Notes: a model not told the origin generated them from the letters alone. A DNA stretch of 64,000 nucleotides from Agreia bicolorata (GCF_000938265.1 NZ_JYFC01000009.1:60678-124677), one strand, 5' to 3'; counted from the first letter of the stretch, positions 18,434-27,794 are shown. Translations and numbers: made by a program.

Positions 18434-19191
18434 TCATCGATGCCTACAACACCACCCAGGACCGCCGCGGTCGTAGCGACTACCTCAGCGGCGTTCGGCC
18501 TGGCGAACAGCCTCCGGCTTACACGCCGTTCGATGCACGGCGCATCCTCGATCGAATGGATGCCGCGGGCGTGGACAAGGCGATGGTCTGCTCGCTCGCG
18601 CAGGGCATCGAGAACGACTTCCTCATGGAACTCGTCGCAGCGCATCCCGACCGTCTCTTCGGCTTCGGGCAGGTCATGCCGCAGTGGGAGAACGCGACGG
18701 ACGAGATCCGTCGCTTCGCTGACGGTGGCCTTGTCGGTCTGAAGCTGCACCCGAGTCTGCACGGATATCACGTGGCCGACCATGGCCTTCTCGATCCGCT
18801 GTTCGCCGTCTGCGAGGAGCTCGGTCTGCCCGTGCTGATCAACGCACTCGATGACGCGTTCTGCGCGCCCTTCGCGATCGAGGAGATCGCCAAGGGCTTT
18901 CCGGGTGTTCCCACGATCATCGCTCACATGGGTGCTGTGTGGAACGTGCCTGAGGCGATCATTGTCGCCGAGCGCAATCCGCACATCTATCTCGAGACTT
19001 CGGCGACGCTTATGTCCGACGTGAAGCGCGCCTACGCGCGGCTGGGCGCAGAGAAGATCCTCCTCGGCTCCGAGTGGCCGGGCAGCGACTTCGACCTCGA
19101 GCGTATGAAGGTCGCGAAGGCCGTGCCGGACGAGGCAGACCGAGCCCTCATCGAGGGCGGCAACATGGCTCGGATCATGGGCTGGTCGTGA
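18430..19191 (+). CDS. amidohydrolase-2 fold protein lacking the HxH motif
   Basis: 253-aa TIM-barrel protein of the amidohydrolase-2 (ACMSD-like) family. It keeps GLKLHPSLHGY and the IIAHMGAVWN segment, but the strand-1 HxH is missing (MIIDAYNTTQ in place of MIIDAHxH), and the usual Asp of GSD is Glu (LLGSEWPGSD). Metal binding is thus incomplete compared with active members, and a decarboxylase, non-metal hydrolase or structural role is possible. First gene of the three-gene operon from site D; its stop overlaps the next start (GTGA). Confidence 0.8.
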   Translation: MIIDAYNTTQDRRGRSDYLSGVRPGEQPPAYTPFDARRILDRMDAAGVDKAMVCSLAQGIENDFLMELVAAHPDRLFGFGQVMPQWENATDEIRRFADGGLVGLKLHPSLHGYHVADHGLLDPLFAVCEELGLPVLINALDDAFCAPFAIEEIAKGFPGVPTIIAHMGAVWNVPEAIIVAERNPHIYLETSATLMSDVKRAYARLGAEKILLGSEWPGSDFDLERMKVAKAVPDEADRALIEGGNMARIMGWS

Positions 19192-19643
19192 CCGACTCCT
19201 CGAGGCCGCTTCTCGGCGGGCCGCCCGTCGGCATGTCTTCGGCCGATCGTGAGCTGCTCGAGGAGGCCCTCGGTCTGCTCGAGGCCCGTTATGTCGTCGG
19301 CGTGCACGAGGTGGCCGCGGCCCTGCGGCTTGCCGATGGGCGCACGGTGACGGGGCTGCACGTGGAGGCGACCGCCGGCCGGGCATCCATCTGCGCGGAG
19401 TCGGCGGCGTTGAGCGCCGCCGTGATCGCTGGTTCGCCGGCGGTGTCGATCGTGGGCGTGCTGCGCCGCCCCGCGGGCAGCCTGCACATCATCGAGCCGT
19501 GCGGCGTCTGCGCCGAGCTTCTCGCCGATCACGCGCCCGACGCATCCGTCTGGGTTGCGGTCGGCGACGGATTCGCGCCCGTGGGCGTGCGGGAGCTGCT
19601 GCCGTTCCGGCGCCGCAGGGCAGGTCGGCAAGTTCAGCCATGA
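19188..19643 (+). CDS. cytidine deaminase-like zinc-dependent protein
   Basis: 151-aa protein of the cytidine deaminase superfamily (cytidine / blasticidin-S deaminase-like). The zinc motif CAE is in SICAESAAL, with the glutamate as proton shuttle, and the second motif PCxxC is PCGVCAEL. It hydrolytically deaminates an amino group on a ring or amidine-like carbon. The GTG start overlaps the previous stop by 4 bases and its stop overlaps the next ATG (ATGATG). In this context the substrate need not be a nucleoside; a heterocyclic intermediate is plausible but unproven. Confidence 0.83.
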   Translation: MTDSSRPLLGGPPVGMSSADRELLEEALGLLEARYVVGVHEVAAALRLADGRTVTGLHVEATAGRASICAESAALSAAVIAGSPAVSIVGVLRRPAGSLHIIEPCGVCAELLADHAPDASVWVAVGDGFAPVGVRELLPFRRRRAGRQVQP

Positions 19644-21034
19644 TGCCCGCCACTGATGCCCGCCTGATCATCGGCGCCATCCGCACGATGGACGACGAGC
19701 GCCCCGAGGCCGAGGCGATGCTCATCGTGGGTGAGCGCATCGTGTCGATCGGAGCGCTCGACGAGGCGCGCGCTGCGGCTCCCGCAGGCACCGTCGAGGA
19801 GCGCTTCGATGGAGTGATCGTGCCCGGCTTCATCGACGCGCACTCGCACATGCAGCGTGCTGGTCTGAAGGCCCTGCAGCTGCTCGACGATGGCGCGGAT
19901 GCCGCGACCTTCTCGGCGGTGATGCTCGCCGACGGCGACGCAGATCCGGATGCCCCGGATTGGCTCGGCGACACGCCTCCCCTTCTCGAGGATCGGCTCG
20001 CCGCCCTCCGTCGGGTGCAGCCCCTTCTGCACGCGATGGGATTCACCGGAGTGATCGACCCCGCCGTGACGCTCGACGAACTCGATGGCTACCGCGAGGC
20101 GCATCGACGCTCACTCTTGACGATGCGCGTCGTCGCCATGCCGTGGCCGCAGCTCGGATCGGCGGAGGTGCCCGACGTCGACGCGGCGCTGCGAGTGCTC
20201 GACGGCATCGATGGTGCGACCGGCGACGGCGACGACCAGCTACGGCTCGGCCCGATCAAGGTCTACTACGACGGCGAAGGAATGAAGGGCCAGGCGCTGC
20301 TCGAGCGGCCGTGGGTCGGCGATGATTACGGCGTTCAGCGTCTCTCGGCCGATGAGTTCGCCCGCCTTGCGTCGTCGTGCGTCGAGCGCGGCTGGGGCCT
20401 CGGGGTGCACGCGGTCGGCAGTCGCGCGGTCGCGCAGGTTCTCGACGGCCTCGAGGCGGCCGCGCCGCCGACCGTTCTCGGGCCGCTGCGCTGCCAGCTC
20501 ATCCACGCGTATCTCGAGCCGAGCGTCGAGAGCATGCGGCGGGCGGCCGAGCTCGGGGTGATCGCGTCGCTGCAGCCATCCATCGCATGGAACAACGCGT
20601 CGGGACTGATGCGCCGCCTCGGTGATCGCGCGCTGCCGGTCAACCCGATGCGCGCCTGGCTCGATGCAGGCGCGACGCTCGCGATGGGCTCCGACGCCCC
20701 CTACTTTCCCTTCGACCCGAGGCGGCTCGTCGAGGTGTCTGCAGAAAGACGGATGCGCGGCATGGCCGAGCCGATCGGCTCGGAGCAGGCGATCACCGTT
20801 CTCGAGGCGGTTCGGGCCTACACGCGGGGAGCCGCGCGCGCCGCCTTCGCGGAGGATCGCTGCGGAATGCTGCGCGAGGGCTTTCTCGCCGACTGGGTGC
20901 TGCTCGAGGTTGACCCCACAACGTGCACCTCGGCGGAGTTTGCGGCCTCGCGGGTGCTGCGCACGGAGGTGGGCGGGACTCCCGTCTTCGAGGGTGTCGT
21001 GGCGGAGGGCGTCGATCGTGGAGTTGATCAGTAG
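19640..21034 (+). CDS. amidohydrolase family protein (YtcJ / amidohydrolase-3 type)
   Basis: 464-aa metal-dependent hydrolase. The HxH of strand 1 (GFIDAHSHMQ), the KVYYDGEGMKG segment in the position of the metal-bridging residue, the histidines of VHAVGSRAVAQ and LIHAYLEP, and the Asp of AMGSDAPYFPFDP are all present. Family members include N-substituted formamide deformylase and other cyclic or linear amidases. Start at the first of two ATGs (ATGATG), overlapping the deaminase stop. The last 7 bases overlap the convergent DUF3224 gene. Confidence 0.88.
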   Translation: MMPATDARLIIGAIRTMDDERPEAEAMLIVGERIVSIGALDEARAAAPAGTVEERFDGVIVPGFIDAHSHMQRAGLKALQLLDDGADAATFSAVMLADGDADPDAPDWLGDTPPLLEDRLAALRRVQPLLHAMGFTGVIDPAVTLDELDGYREAHRRSLLTMRVVAMPWPQLGSAEVPDVDAALRVLDGIDGATGDGDDQLRLGPIKVYYDGEGMKGQALLERPWVGDDYGVQRLSADEFARLASSCVERGWGLGVHAVGSRAVAQVLDGLEAAAPPTVLGPLRCQLIHAYLEPSVESMRRAAELGVIASLQPSIAWNNASGLMRRLGDRALPVNPMRAWLDAGATLAMGSDAPYFPFDPRRLVEVSAERRMRGMAEPIGSEQAITVLEAVRAYTRGAARAAFAEDRCGMLREGFLADWVLLEVDPTTCTSAEFAASRVLRTEVGGTPVFEGVVAEGVDRGVDQ

Positions 21035-21423
21035 TTGGCGGTAAGTCGGAGTCGCAACGTCACTTGGTGGTCACCATTCGCGGCCTCGAGGACCACCTCG
21101 CCGGTCACAGTAGCCAACTCCCCGGTGCCGGAGCCTGGAATGACCTCGTACCGCAACGCCTCCGCCCCGTCGGCCATCGAGCCGAATTGTTGGAACACAA
21201 TCGTCCCGGTCCGATCATCGATGGCGCCCTCGAACAGCTCGATCGCGACGTAGCCGGCTGCGCCCGACGATGGGTCGCCGCCTGAGAGCATGACGCCTGC
21301 GGAGGTGCCTTTGATCCCACCTGTCCACGTCTTAGTGAAGTCGAACCTGCCCGTACCCGGAAGCACGGCGTCCGCGGGAGCGATGTCGATGTCGAACCGT
21401 CCAGAAATCATCAAGTCAGTCAT
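21028..21423 (-). CDS. DUF3224 domain-containing protein
   Basis: 131-aa protein with the DUF3224 pattern: GRFDFTKTWTGGIKGTSAGVMLSGG, then GAAGYVAIELFEGAIDDRTGTIVFQQFG, and a C-terminal GELATVTGEVVLE...HQVTLRLRL. It is a predicted small beta-barrel related to allene oxide cyclase folds, function unknown. It is divergent from an AraC-type regulator, a common pairing for this family. Its 3' end overlaps the amidohydrolase by 7 bases. Confidence 0.87.
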   Translation of the reverse strand: MTDLMISGRFDIDIAPADAVLPGTGRFDFTKTWTGGIKGTSAGVMLSGGDPSSGAAGYVAIELFEGAIDDRTGTIVFQQFGSMADGAEALRYEVIPGSGTGELATVTGEVVLEAANGDHQVTLRLRLTANY

Positions 21424-21485
21424 GCTCCAAGCGTCGTCGATGCATCGAGGCAGGTCTTGAAGATTCGCGCCGTCATAATGGGACG

Positions 21486-22289
21486 ATGCTGGAACCCTAC
21501 GCGAGTCGTGGAGTCCTCCACTCGCACCTACTCCCGCAGTTCATTCGGAGAACGCCAGGTGCGCCGCTAGAGACAAGGGTGCGCTGGTTCTGGGCCGCAT
21601 CGTGGAACCTGCCTGACGGCGGCACATCCGAACAGGCACTATTGCCCTTCGCCGCAGCCAACCTTGCCGTCGAGCCAACCGGTGTCACCCTTACTGGGCC
21701 GAATACCGGTGCTGTCGCCCACACGCTGAAAAGCCACGGATGGGTGGTCGCGGCAAACCTGCAACCCGCCGCATCCGCCGCACTCCTGGGGTGCCCCACA
21801 AGGATGCGCGATCTTACCCAGGCCATCATCGCGGACGATCTCGTTGCCGCGGTCACTCAGGCGTTCCACCGCATCGAGGCTTTTGACGACGCTGCTGATG
21901 CGGCTGTCGCCGCGCTCTCGGCGTGGATTGTTCAGCGGGTTCCGCCGCCCAGCGAGCTGGCCGTCAGAGCGAATCGCCTCCTCGCTCTGGTCGAACACGA
22001 CCAGACGATCACGACCCTCAGGGATGCTGCCGACGCACTGCATGTCTCACAGCGCACGGTCCAACGCGTCGCCCATGACTACATCGGCATGTCGGTCGGC
22101 GAGATCATTCGCCGCTCACGCCTGCAACGCACCCTGGAGCACGTCCGCGAGTCACCGACCGAATCCCTAGCAGGCATCGCCGCTGCGAACGGGTACTCCG
22201 ATCACGCACACATGGCCGCCGAGCTGCGAACCATCACTCGCCAGACGGCCACTCAATACCGAACCGCCGCCCGAGACCCAATCCACTGA
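21486..22289 (+). CDS. AraC family transcriptional regulator
   Basis: 267-aa regulator. The N-terminal domain starts YASRGVLHSHLLPQF, as in the AraC proteins with a DUF6597-type N-terminal domain. The C-terminal double HTH covers about residues 165-262 (TITTLRDAADALHVSQRTVQRVAHDYIGMSVGEIIRRSRLQ and ESLAGIAAANGYSDHAHMAAELR). The divergent DUF3224 gene 62 bases away is the likely target. The pair lies inside the catabolic cluster but has no GGATCC palindrome of its own. Confidence 0.88.
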   Translation: MLEPYASRGVLHSHLLPQFIRRTPGAPLETRVRWFWAASWNLPDGGTSEQALLPFAAANLAVEPTGVTLTGPNTGAVAHTLKSHGWVVAANLQPAASAALLGCPTRMRDLTQAIIADDLVAAVTQAFHRIEAFDDAADAAVAALSAWIVQRVPPPSELAVRANRLLALVEHDQTITTLRDAADALHVSQRTVQRVAHDYIGMSVGEIIRRSRLQRTLEHVRESPTESLAGIAAANGYSDHAHMAAELRTITRQTATQYRTAARDPIH

Positions 22290-22617
22290 TACGCCGCGAA
22301 GCTGCCCTATCGAGGCCTCAGTGAGGTTCGGAGTATGGCCGCTTCGAGGCCAATCGAAGCGGCCACTTCCCGCACCTCAGTGAACTCACGTGTCCAGCAG
22401 GAGTGATCTCGATATGCCGACTCCTTCGTCGCGCGATACGCGGGAAAATCCTCAGGATTTGTAATCCCCTCGAAACATAATTGGATGCGTATCACACTAG
22501 ATTGGATCCAAGTTGACTGGCCGAGTGGCGATTCAGCGTCGGCACCCGACGCGCCCACGGCCGCAGCCACCCAATCTGCACCCGACGCACCACAGACATC
22601 CTTTGGAGGACAGCACC
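22290..22617. other. intergenic region with site E; no gene seen
   Basis: About 330 bases without a supported gene between the AraC regulator and the ABC transporter operon. The first 190 bases are lower in GC and hold only weak inverted repeats. The right half holds ATTGGATGCGTAT at 22480 (imperfect), operator E at 22501, and the ribosome binding site GGAGGA for the binding-protein gene. Confidence 0.6.
22501..22512. promoter_or_regulatory. operator site E
   Basis: ATTGGATCCAAG, 11 of 12 positions matching ATTGGATCCAAT, 105 bases before the binding-protein start. A TTG at 22513, directly after the motif, reads in frame into the lipoprotein gene for 35 codons without a stop. Confidence 0.72.
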
Positions 22618-24183
22618 ATGATCAGGAAGAGAATGATCGCCGGCGTCGCGCTGGCGGCGGCGGTGGGCCTCGCGCTCAGCGCCTGCTCCGCCGGCGCGCC
22701 CGAGGCGGCCTCCGGCACCACCGACACGATCAACGCCGAGCTCTGGTACGCGCCGGCCACCTTCGACCCCGCGAAGGCCTCTGCCTCATCCGACGTGACC
22801 GTCGCGAGACTCGGCTTCGACACTCTGCTGCGTCAGGGCGAGACCGAGGGCTACGTGGGAGGGCTGGCGACCGACTGGTCGTCGACGTCGGCGTCGGACT
22901 ACACCTTCACCATTCGTAAAGACGCCACCTGCTCCGACGGCACCGCCATCACGCCGACCATCGTGGCCGACTCGTTCTCCTACCTCGTCGGCCTCGACGA
23001 CTCGGGCGCCCAGACCTGGAAGAACCAGGCATTCGGCTCGGGCACTCCCACCTTCACTCCGGACGACGCGGCCGGAACCCTCTCCATCTCGCTCAGCGCG
23101 CCGTACTCGCAGCTGTTCGGCGGAGTCACTCGCCCAGGCTCCGGCATCATCTGCCCCGCCGGTCTTGCCGACCCCGACGGCCTTGCCGCGGGTACCGTCG
23201 CCGGTGCGTGGTCTGGCCCGTACACGCTGAAGAAGTCGGATGCCGGAAAGAGTGTGCAGTACGCGCTGCGCGACGACTACAACGTCTGGCCCGACTGGAA
23301 GAACGTCAAGGGCACGCCGGCCAAGACGATCAACCTGACCGTTCAGGGCGATTCCAACACGAGCGCCAACCTGCTCGAGTCTGGCGGCGTCGACCTCGCT
23401 CGCTTCTACGACGCAAACGCTCAGCGCTTCGAGGGCGACGGATACTCCACGGTCAGCTTCGCCAGTTCGGCCTACAATCTGGTGTTCAACCAGGCTCCGG
23501 GCACGGGTTCGATCTTCGAGGGAAACAAGGAACTGCGCGCGGCCGTGGCCCAGGCCATCGACCGGCAGGGCTTCAACGCCGCCGGTCTCGACGGTCTAGG
23601 CGTCGAGCAGAACACCGTGAACGCTGCCAGCTACCGCTGCGCGCTCGACGACCCCTCGCTTGTTCAGCCGTACGACCTGGCCGCTGCCACCAAGGTGCTC
23701 ACGGGCAAGACCATCCGACTGCTGATCATGTCGAAGTGGGATCCGGCTGCAGACTACCTCGCCGAGTCGCTTCGCTCCGCCGGCGCCACGGTCACCGTCT
23801 CGGCGCCCGACCCCGCCGACTGGACCAAGCAGATGCGCACGCAGCCCGAGACCTGGGATGTGGCGGTTGCGGCTGAGAATGCCGAGGCAGGTCTCATCGA
23901 CACGTCGATCGCCCGTTATCTCGGACCGACCTACGCCCAGGGCGGCACCAATGTCGCGTCGACCGACAACCCCGAGGGTGTTGCCGACTACGAGGCCGGA
24001 ATGAACGCGACCGAGCCCGAGGAGCAGTGCGCCGACTTCGAGGCCGCGCAGAAGACGATCCTCGAGCGCGTCGACATGGCTCCGCTGATCACGGACACGC
24101 ACCGCTACGTGGCTCGCAAGGGATTCGCCTCGTACGTCTTCTCGGGCTACTGGGACATCTCGGCCATGCGCATCGTCTCGTAA
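22618..24183 (+). CDS. ABC transporter substrate-binding lipoprotein (peptide/nickel SBP family 5)
   Basis: 521-aa extracellular solute-binding protein. The N-terminus is a lipoprotein signal with lipobox LSAC, modified cysteine C23. The body fits family SBP_bac_5 (TFDPAKASASSDVTVARLGFDTLL, then LRAAVAQAIDRQGF). Ligands of this family include oligopeptides, nickel chelates and other amides. ATG 22618 is chosen because GGAGGA lies 7 bases upstream and the signal peptide starts there; the in-frame TTG at 22513 would add an Arg/Pro-rich extension. First gene of a five-gene operon. Confidence 0.93.
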   Translation: MIRKRMIAGVALAAAVGLALSACSAGAPEAASGTTDTINAELWYAPATFDPAKASASSDVTVARLGFDTLLRQGETEGYVGGLATDWSSTSASDYTFTIRKDATCSDGTAITPTIVADSFSYLVGLDDSGAQTWKNQAFGSGTPTFTPDDAAGTLSISLSAPYSQLFGGVTRPGSGIICPAGLADPDGLAAGTVAGAWSGPYTLKKSDAGKSVQYALRDDYNVWPDWKNVKGTPAKTINLTVQGDSNTSANLLESGGVDLARFYDANAQRFEGDGYSTVSFASSAYNLVFNQAPGTGSIFEGNKELRAAVAQAIDRQGFNAAGLDGLGVEQNTVNAASYRCALDDPSLVQPYDLAAATKVLTGKTIRLLIMSKWDPAADYLAESLRSAGATVTVSAPDPADWTKQMRTQPETWDVAVAAENAEAGLIDTSIARYLGPTYAQGGTNVASTDNPEGVADYEAGMNATEPEEQCADFEAAQKTILERVDMAPLITDTHRYVARKGFASYVFSGYWDISAMRIVS

Positions 24184-24228
24184 CACGCTGACGCACTGCC
24201 GGACCGGAACACTTCAGGAGAACACGCG

Positions 24229-25275
24229 ATGAGCACGATGACCGCTGACAGCTTCGCGGCGCCCGGTCCGGGCACCCCAGAACCAGGCCGCCCCGTCAAG
24301 GCGGCAACCCTCGCCGGCGCGTGGCGCACGTTCCTCGTGCGCCGCGTGGCCGGCCTCCTCGTCAACCTGGCGCTGCTGGTGCTGGTCACCTTCTTGATCG
24401 TGCAGCTGATTCCCGGCGACCCGGCGACGGCCATCGCCGGAGAGAGTGCGACCCTCGACCAGGTCGAACTGGTGCGCACGCAGCTCGGTCTCGACCAGCC
24501 TCTGCCTGTTCAGCTCTGGACCTACGTGTCGGGAGTCGTGCAGGGCGATTTCGGGGACTCGTACCGCTACCGGCAGCCCGCGATGGACATCGTGATGACG
24601 GCGGTTCCCTACACGCTCACCATCACGATCGCGGCCGTGCTGCTGCTGCTGGTGCTCGGCATCGCACTGGGCATGGCCATCGGCGTCGCCACGCGGGGCG
24701 ACCGCAGGCGCTGGTTGGATCTCTCGTTCAGCGTGGTCACGGGCATCATCTCGTCGATTCCCACCTACGTGCTCGCCACGGGCTTCGTCGTGGTGTTCGC
24801 GGTGCTCTGGCGGGTGCTGCCTCCGGCGTACTCGCCGGCATACAACATCGGTGCGGCGGCCATCCTGCCTATCGCCTCGCTCTCGATCGGCGGAATCTGT
24901 TCCGTCGCTCGAATCGTGCGTCGCGAGACGGCGGTGATCCTCGAGCAGGACTACATGCGCTCGGCGAGAGGGTGGCGCCTGCCGACGCTCACGCTCTACG
25001 TGAAGCACATGCTGCCCAACCTTCTGACCACGGCGCTCACGCTCTCGGGCATCATCCTCACGGCGCTGCTGGGATCTGCTCTCATCACCGAGGCGGTCTT
25101 CGCCTGGCCCGGACTCGGCGGCGTGATCGTGCAGGCCATCGCCGTCGACAAGGACTACCCGGTCATCAGGGCCGCGGTCTTCGTGATCGGGCTGATCTCG
25201 CTTGTGATGACGCTCATCATCGACATCATTCTCGGCCTCATCGACCCTCGAACACTCGGAGGAAAGCGTGACTGA
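24229..25275 (+). CDS. ABC transporter permease (DppB type)
   Basis: 348-aa permease with six membrane segments after a 40-residue cytoplasmic start. The EAA loop is at about residues 225-250 (ARIVRRETAVILEQDYMRSARGWRLPTLTLYVKHMLPN), and the start of the core, LVTFLIVQLIPGDPATAIAGE, is typical of DppB/OppB. It overlaps the following fusion gene by 8 bases. Confidence 0.93.
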   Translation: MSTMTADSFAAPGPGTPEPGRPVKAATLAGAWRTFLVRRVAGLLVNLALLVLVTFLIVQLIPGDPATAIAGESATLDQVELVRTQLGLDQPLPVQLWTYVSGVVQGDFGDSYRYRQPAMDIVMTAVPYTLTITIAAVLLLLVLGIALGMAIGVATRGDRRRWLDLSFSVVTGIISSIPTYVLATGFVVVFAVLWRVLPPAYSPAYNIGAAAILPIASLSIGGICSVARIVRRETAVILEQDYMRSARGWRLPTLTLYVKHMLPNLLTTALTLSGIILTALLGSALITEAVFAWPGLGGVIVQAIAVDKDYPVIRAAVFVIGLISLVMTLIIDIILGLIDPRTLGGKRD

Positions 25276-27013
25276 GTCGAACCCCGCAGCGGCGGTACGC
25301 GTCGCAGAGGCGCCCGCCGATCGCGCGCGCCGCTTCGCCTGGAACCCCGGCCTCGTCATCGGCCTCGGCATGCTCGCCGTCGTCGCCGTGGCCGCGGTCA
25401 TCGCTCCGCTCGTCTTCGGCACGCAAGCGACCGGCGTGGGAACCGATCCGGGTCAGGCATCGAGCGCCGCGCATCCACTCGGCACGGACACGCTCGGTCG
25501 CGACATGCTCGCCCGCACCCTCGTGGCAACTCAGTCGACCGTGCTGATGGCGCTCTTCGCCACGGTGCTGTCGTCTGTCGTGGGAATCGCCTTCGGCATC
25601 TTCGTCTGGCTGGCCCCGCGCCGTCTTCGCGAGCTGGGCTTGCGGCTGATCGAATTCGCGGTGAGCTACCCCACGATGCTGGTTGCGATCATCGTCGCGG
25701 CGATCCTCGGCCAGGGCGTTGTGCAGGTCGTGGTCGCCGTGGCAGTGGCGAACATCGCCGGCTTCGCGCGGCTCACGGCCAACCTCGCCGCCAAGATCTC
25801 GGCCAGCGAGTACGTGACGACCGCGCGCCTCATGGGGGTGCCGGTGCACCGCCTCGCGCTGCGCCATGTGCTTCCGAACATGGCGGAGCCCATCCTGATT
25901 CTCATCGCCGGGGCCTTCTCGGGTGCCCTCGTCGAGATCTCTGGACTCTCGTTCATCGGCCTCGGTGCCCAGACCCCGGCGTTCGACTGGGGAACCCTTC
26001 TCAACGACGGGCTGAGCAGAATCGCGGTGAACCCCATCGTGATCGCGGGGCCGGCCGTGGCTCTGACCTTCACCTCGCTCGCCGCCCTGATGGTCGGAGA
26101 CGGCCTTGCGGCGGCGGCGAACCCGCGGTCGAACTCGACCCGGGCGCGCCTTGTGCGAGCGGAGGGAGAACCCGCGGTCGTTACGATCGAGGGCGACGAC
26201 ACCGTTCTGATCGCCGATGGAATCACGGTCAAGCACGGCTCCACCGGCCGCCCCCTGGTCTCCGACGTCTCCTTCACTATCCGCCGCGGAGAGGTGCTCG
26301 GCATCGTGGGCGAATCCGGCTCGGGCAAGTCTCTCACCGCCTCCGTCGTCGCACGGCTTCTCGGGGAAGGGCTCGAGGCATCCGCCCGACGGCTCGAACT
26401 CGGCGGCACCGACCTGCTCGGACGCGTCTCCGGTCGCACCCTCGCGTCGAAGATCGGGCTCGTCTATCAGGATCCGGGCACGGCACTCAACCCCGCCCTC
26501 GTTCTCGGAACCCAGCTCTCCGACGTGCTCACGATTCGCCTCGGCTTCTCGCGCCGCGGCGCCCTAGGCCTGCTCGCACGCGCCTTCGAGGCGGTGAAGC
26601 TGAGCGATCCGGAGGGTCGACTGCGGCAGCATCCGCACCAGCTCTCGGGCGGCATGAAGCAGCGGGCGATGATCGCCTCTGCCATGAGCACCAAGCCCGA
26701 TCTCTTGATCGCCGACGAGCCCACCACCGCACTCGACGTCACCGTGCAGCGCGAGGTGCTGTCGCTTCTGAAGCGCATGAACGAGCAGTCGGGCACGGCC
26801 GTGCTGTTCATCTCGCACGACCTCGGGGTTGTCAGGGCTCTCTGCGATCGCGTGCTCGTGATGAAAGACGGCCGCATCGTCGAGCGCATCGACGACGTCG
26901 CCACACTCTCGGAGGACACCGTGGAACACCCGTATACCAAGCAGCTTCTCGCAGCGACGCCGACTGTCGCCGTGAAGGTGCCGGCTCCGACTCCGGGGGA
27001 GGCCCGCTCGTGA
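25268..27013 (+). CDS. fused ABC permease (DppC type) and ATP-binding protein (DppD type)
   Basis: 581 aa. Residues 1 to about 290 are a DppC/OppC permease (LGTDTLGRDMLARTL, EAA loop TARLMGVPVHRLALRHVLPNMAEP). Residues about 315-581 are an ABC ATPase: Walker A GESGSGKS at 348-355, signature LSGGMKQR, Walker B LLIADEPTTALD, then the switch His in FISHD. A short linker joins them and no internal start is needed. The GTG start overlaps the previous gene by 8 bases and the stop overlaps the next GTG. The fused layout is less common than separate genes but keeps all parts of a full importer. Confidence 0.93.
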   Translation: MTESNPAAAVRVAEAPADRARRFAWNPGLVIGLGMLAVVAVAAVIAPLVFGTQATGVGTDPGQASSAAHPLGTDTLGRDMLARTLVATQSTVLMALFATVLSSVVGIAFGIFVWLAPRRLRELGLRLIEFAVSYPTMLVAIIVAAILGQGVVQVVVAVAVANIAGFARLTANLAAKISASEYVTTARLMGVPVHRLALRHVLPNMAEPILILIAGAFSGALVEISGLSFIGLGAQTPAFDWGTLLNDGLSRIAVNPIVIAGPAVALTFTSLAALMVGDGLAAAANPRSNSTRARLVRAEGEPAVVTIEGDDTVLIADGITVKHGSTGRPLVSDVSFTIRRGEVLGIVGESGSGKSLTASVVARLLGEGLEASARRLELGGTDLLGRVSGRTLASKIGLVYQDPGTALNPALVLGTQLSDVLTIRLGFSRRGALGLLARAFEAVKLSDPEGRLRQHPHQLSGGMKQRAMIASAMSTKPDLLIADEPTTALDVTVQREVLSLLKRMNEQSGTAVLFISHDLGVVRALCDRVLVMKDGRIVERIDDVATLSEDTVEHPYTKQLLAATPTVAVKVPAPTPGEARS

Positions 27014-27792
27014 GCGAGGTGAGCGAGGTCATGGTCGACGTGCGTGGCCTCGACGTCTCGTTCGGCTCGGCGCGCGTGCTGCGTGGCGTCGACCTGCGCC
27101 TCGAGCGAGGCCGCACTGTGGGTATCGTCGGAGAATCCGGCTCGGGCAAATCGACGCTGGCGAAGGTTCTCGTCGGCACGGTGCGCGCGGCATCCGGAAC
27201 CGCGACCGTCGACGGCGTCGACATCGTCGCGGCAGACCGCCGAGCCATGCGCGCGTACCGCCGGCGCGCCCAGATGATTCCGCAGGATCCGTACTCGTCG
27301 CTGTCTCCGCGGCGCACGATCGCGCAGACGCTCGCCGAGGCGATCGATCCGGTGCGCGGAAGGGTCGCAACGCACGAGCAGCTGATCGGCGAGTGGCTGG
27401 TGCGCGTGGGGCTGACGCCAGAGATGATGCATCGCTTTCCGCACGAGTTCTCCGGAGGCCAGCGGCAGCGCATCGCCATCGCGCGGGGCCTGATCATCGA
27501 CCCGCACCTCGTGATCGCCGACGAGATCACCTCGGCACTCGACGTGTCGGTGCAGGTGCAGATTCTCGATCTGCTCGCCGGCATCAAGGACTCTCTCGGC
27601 GTGACCATGATGTTCATCTCGCACAACCTCGCGGTCGTGCAGAGGGTGAGCGACGACGTCGTTGTGCTCTACCAGGGCGAGGTCGTCGAGGCCGGACCCG
27701 TCGAGCAGGTCTACGCTGACCCGCAGCACTGGTACACCCGCCGACTGCTCGATGCCGATCCGGGCGCGCCCGGCTTCAGCCTCGCGAGCTGA
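27010..27792 (+). CDS. ABC transporter ATP-binding protein (DppF/OppF type)
   Basis: 260-aa ATPase, second nucleotide-binding subunit of the importer. Walker A GESGSGKST with K47, Q-loop MIPQDPYSSLSPR, signature FSGGQRQR, Walker B LVIADEITSALD (Ile where Pro is more usual) and FISHN switch. It overlaps the fusion gene by 4 bases. Confidence 0.94.
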   Translation: MSEVSEVMVDVRGLDVSFGSARVLRGVDLRLERGRTVGIVGESGSGKSTLAKVLVGTVRAASGTATVDGVDIVAADRRAMRAYRRRAQMIPQDPYSSLSPRRTIAQTLAEAIDPVRGRVATHEQLIGEWLVRVGLTPEMMHRFPHEFSGGQRQRIAIARGLIIDPHLVIADEITSALDVSVQVQILDLLAGIKDSLGVTMMFISHNLAVVQRVSDDVVVLYQGEVVEAGPVEQVYADPQHWYTRRLLDADPGAPGFSLAS

Positions 27793-27794
27793 CA

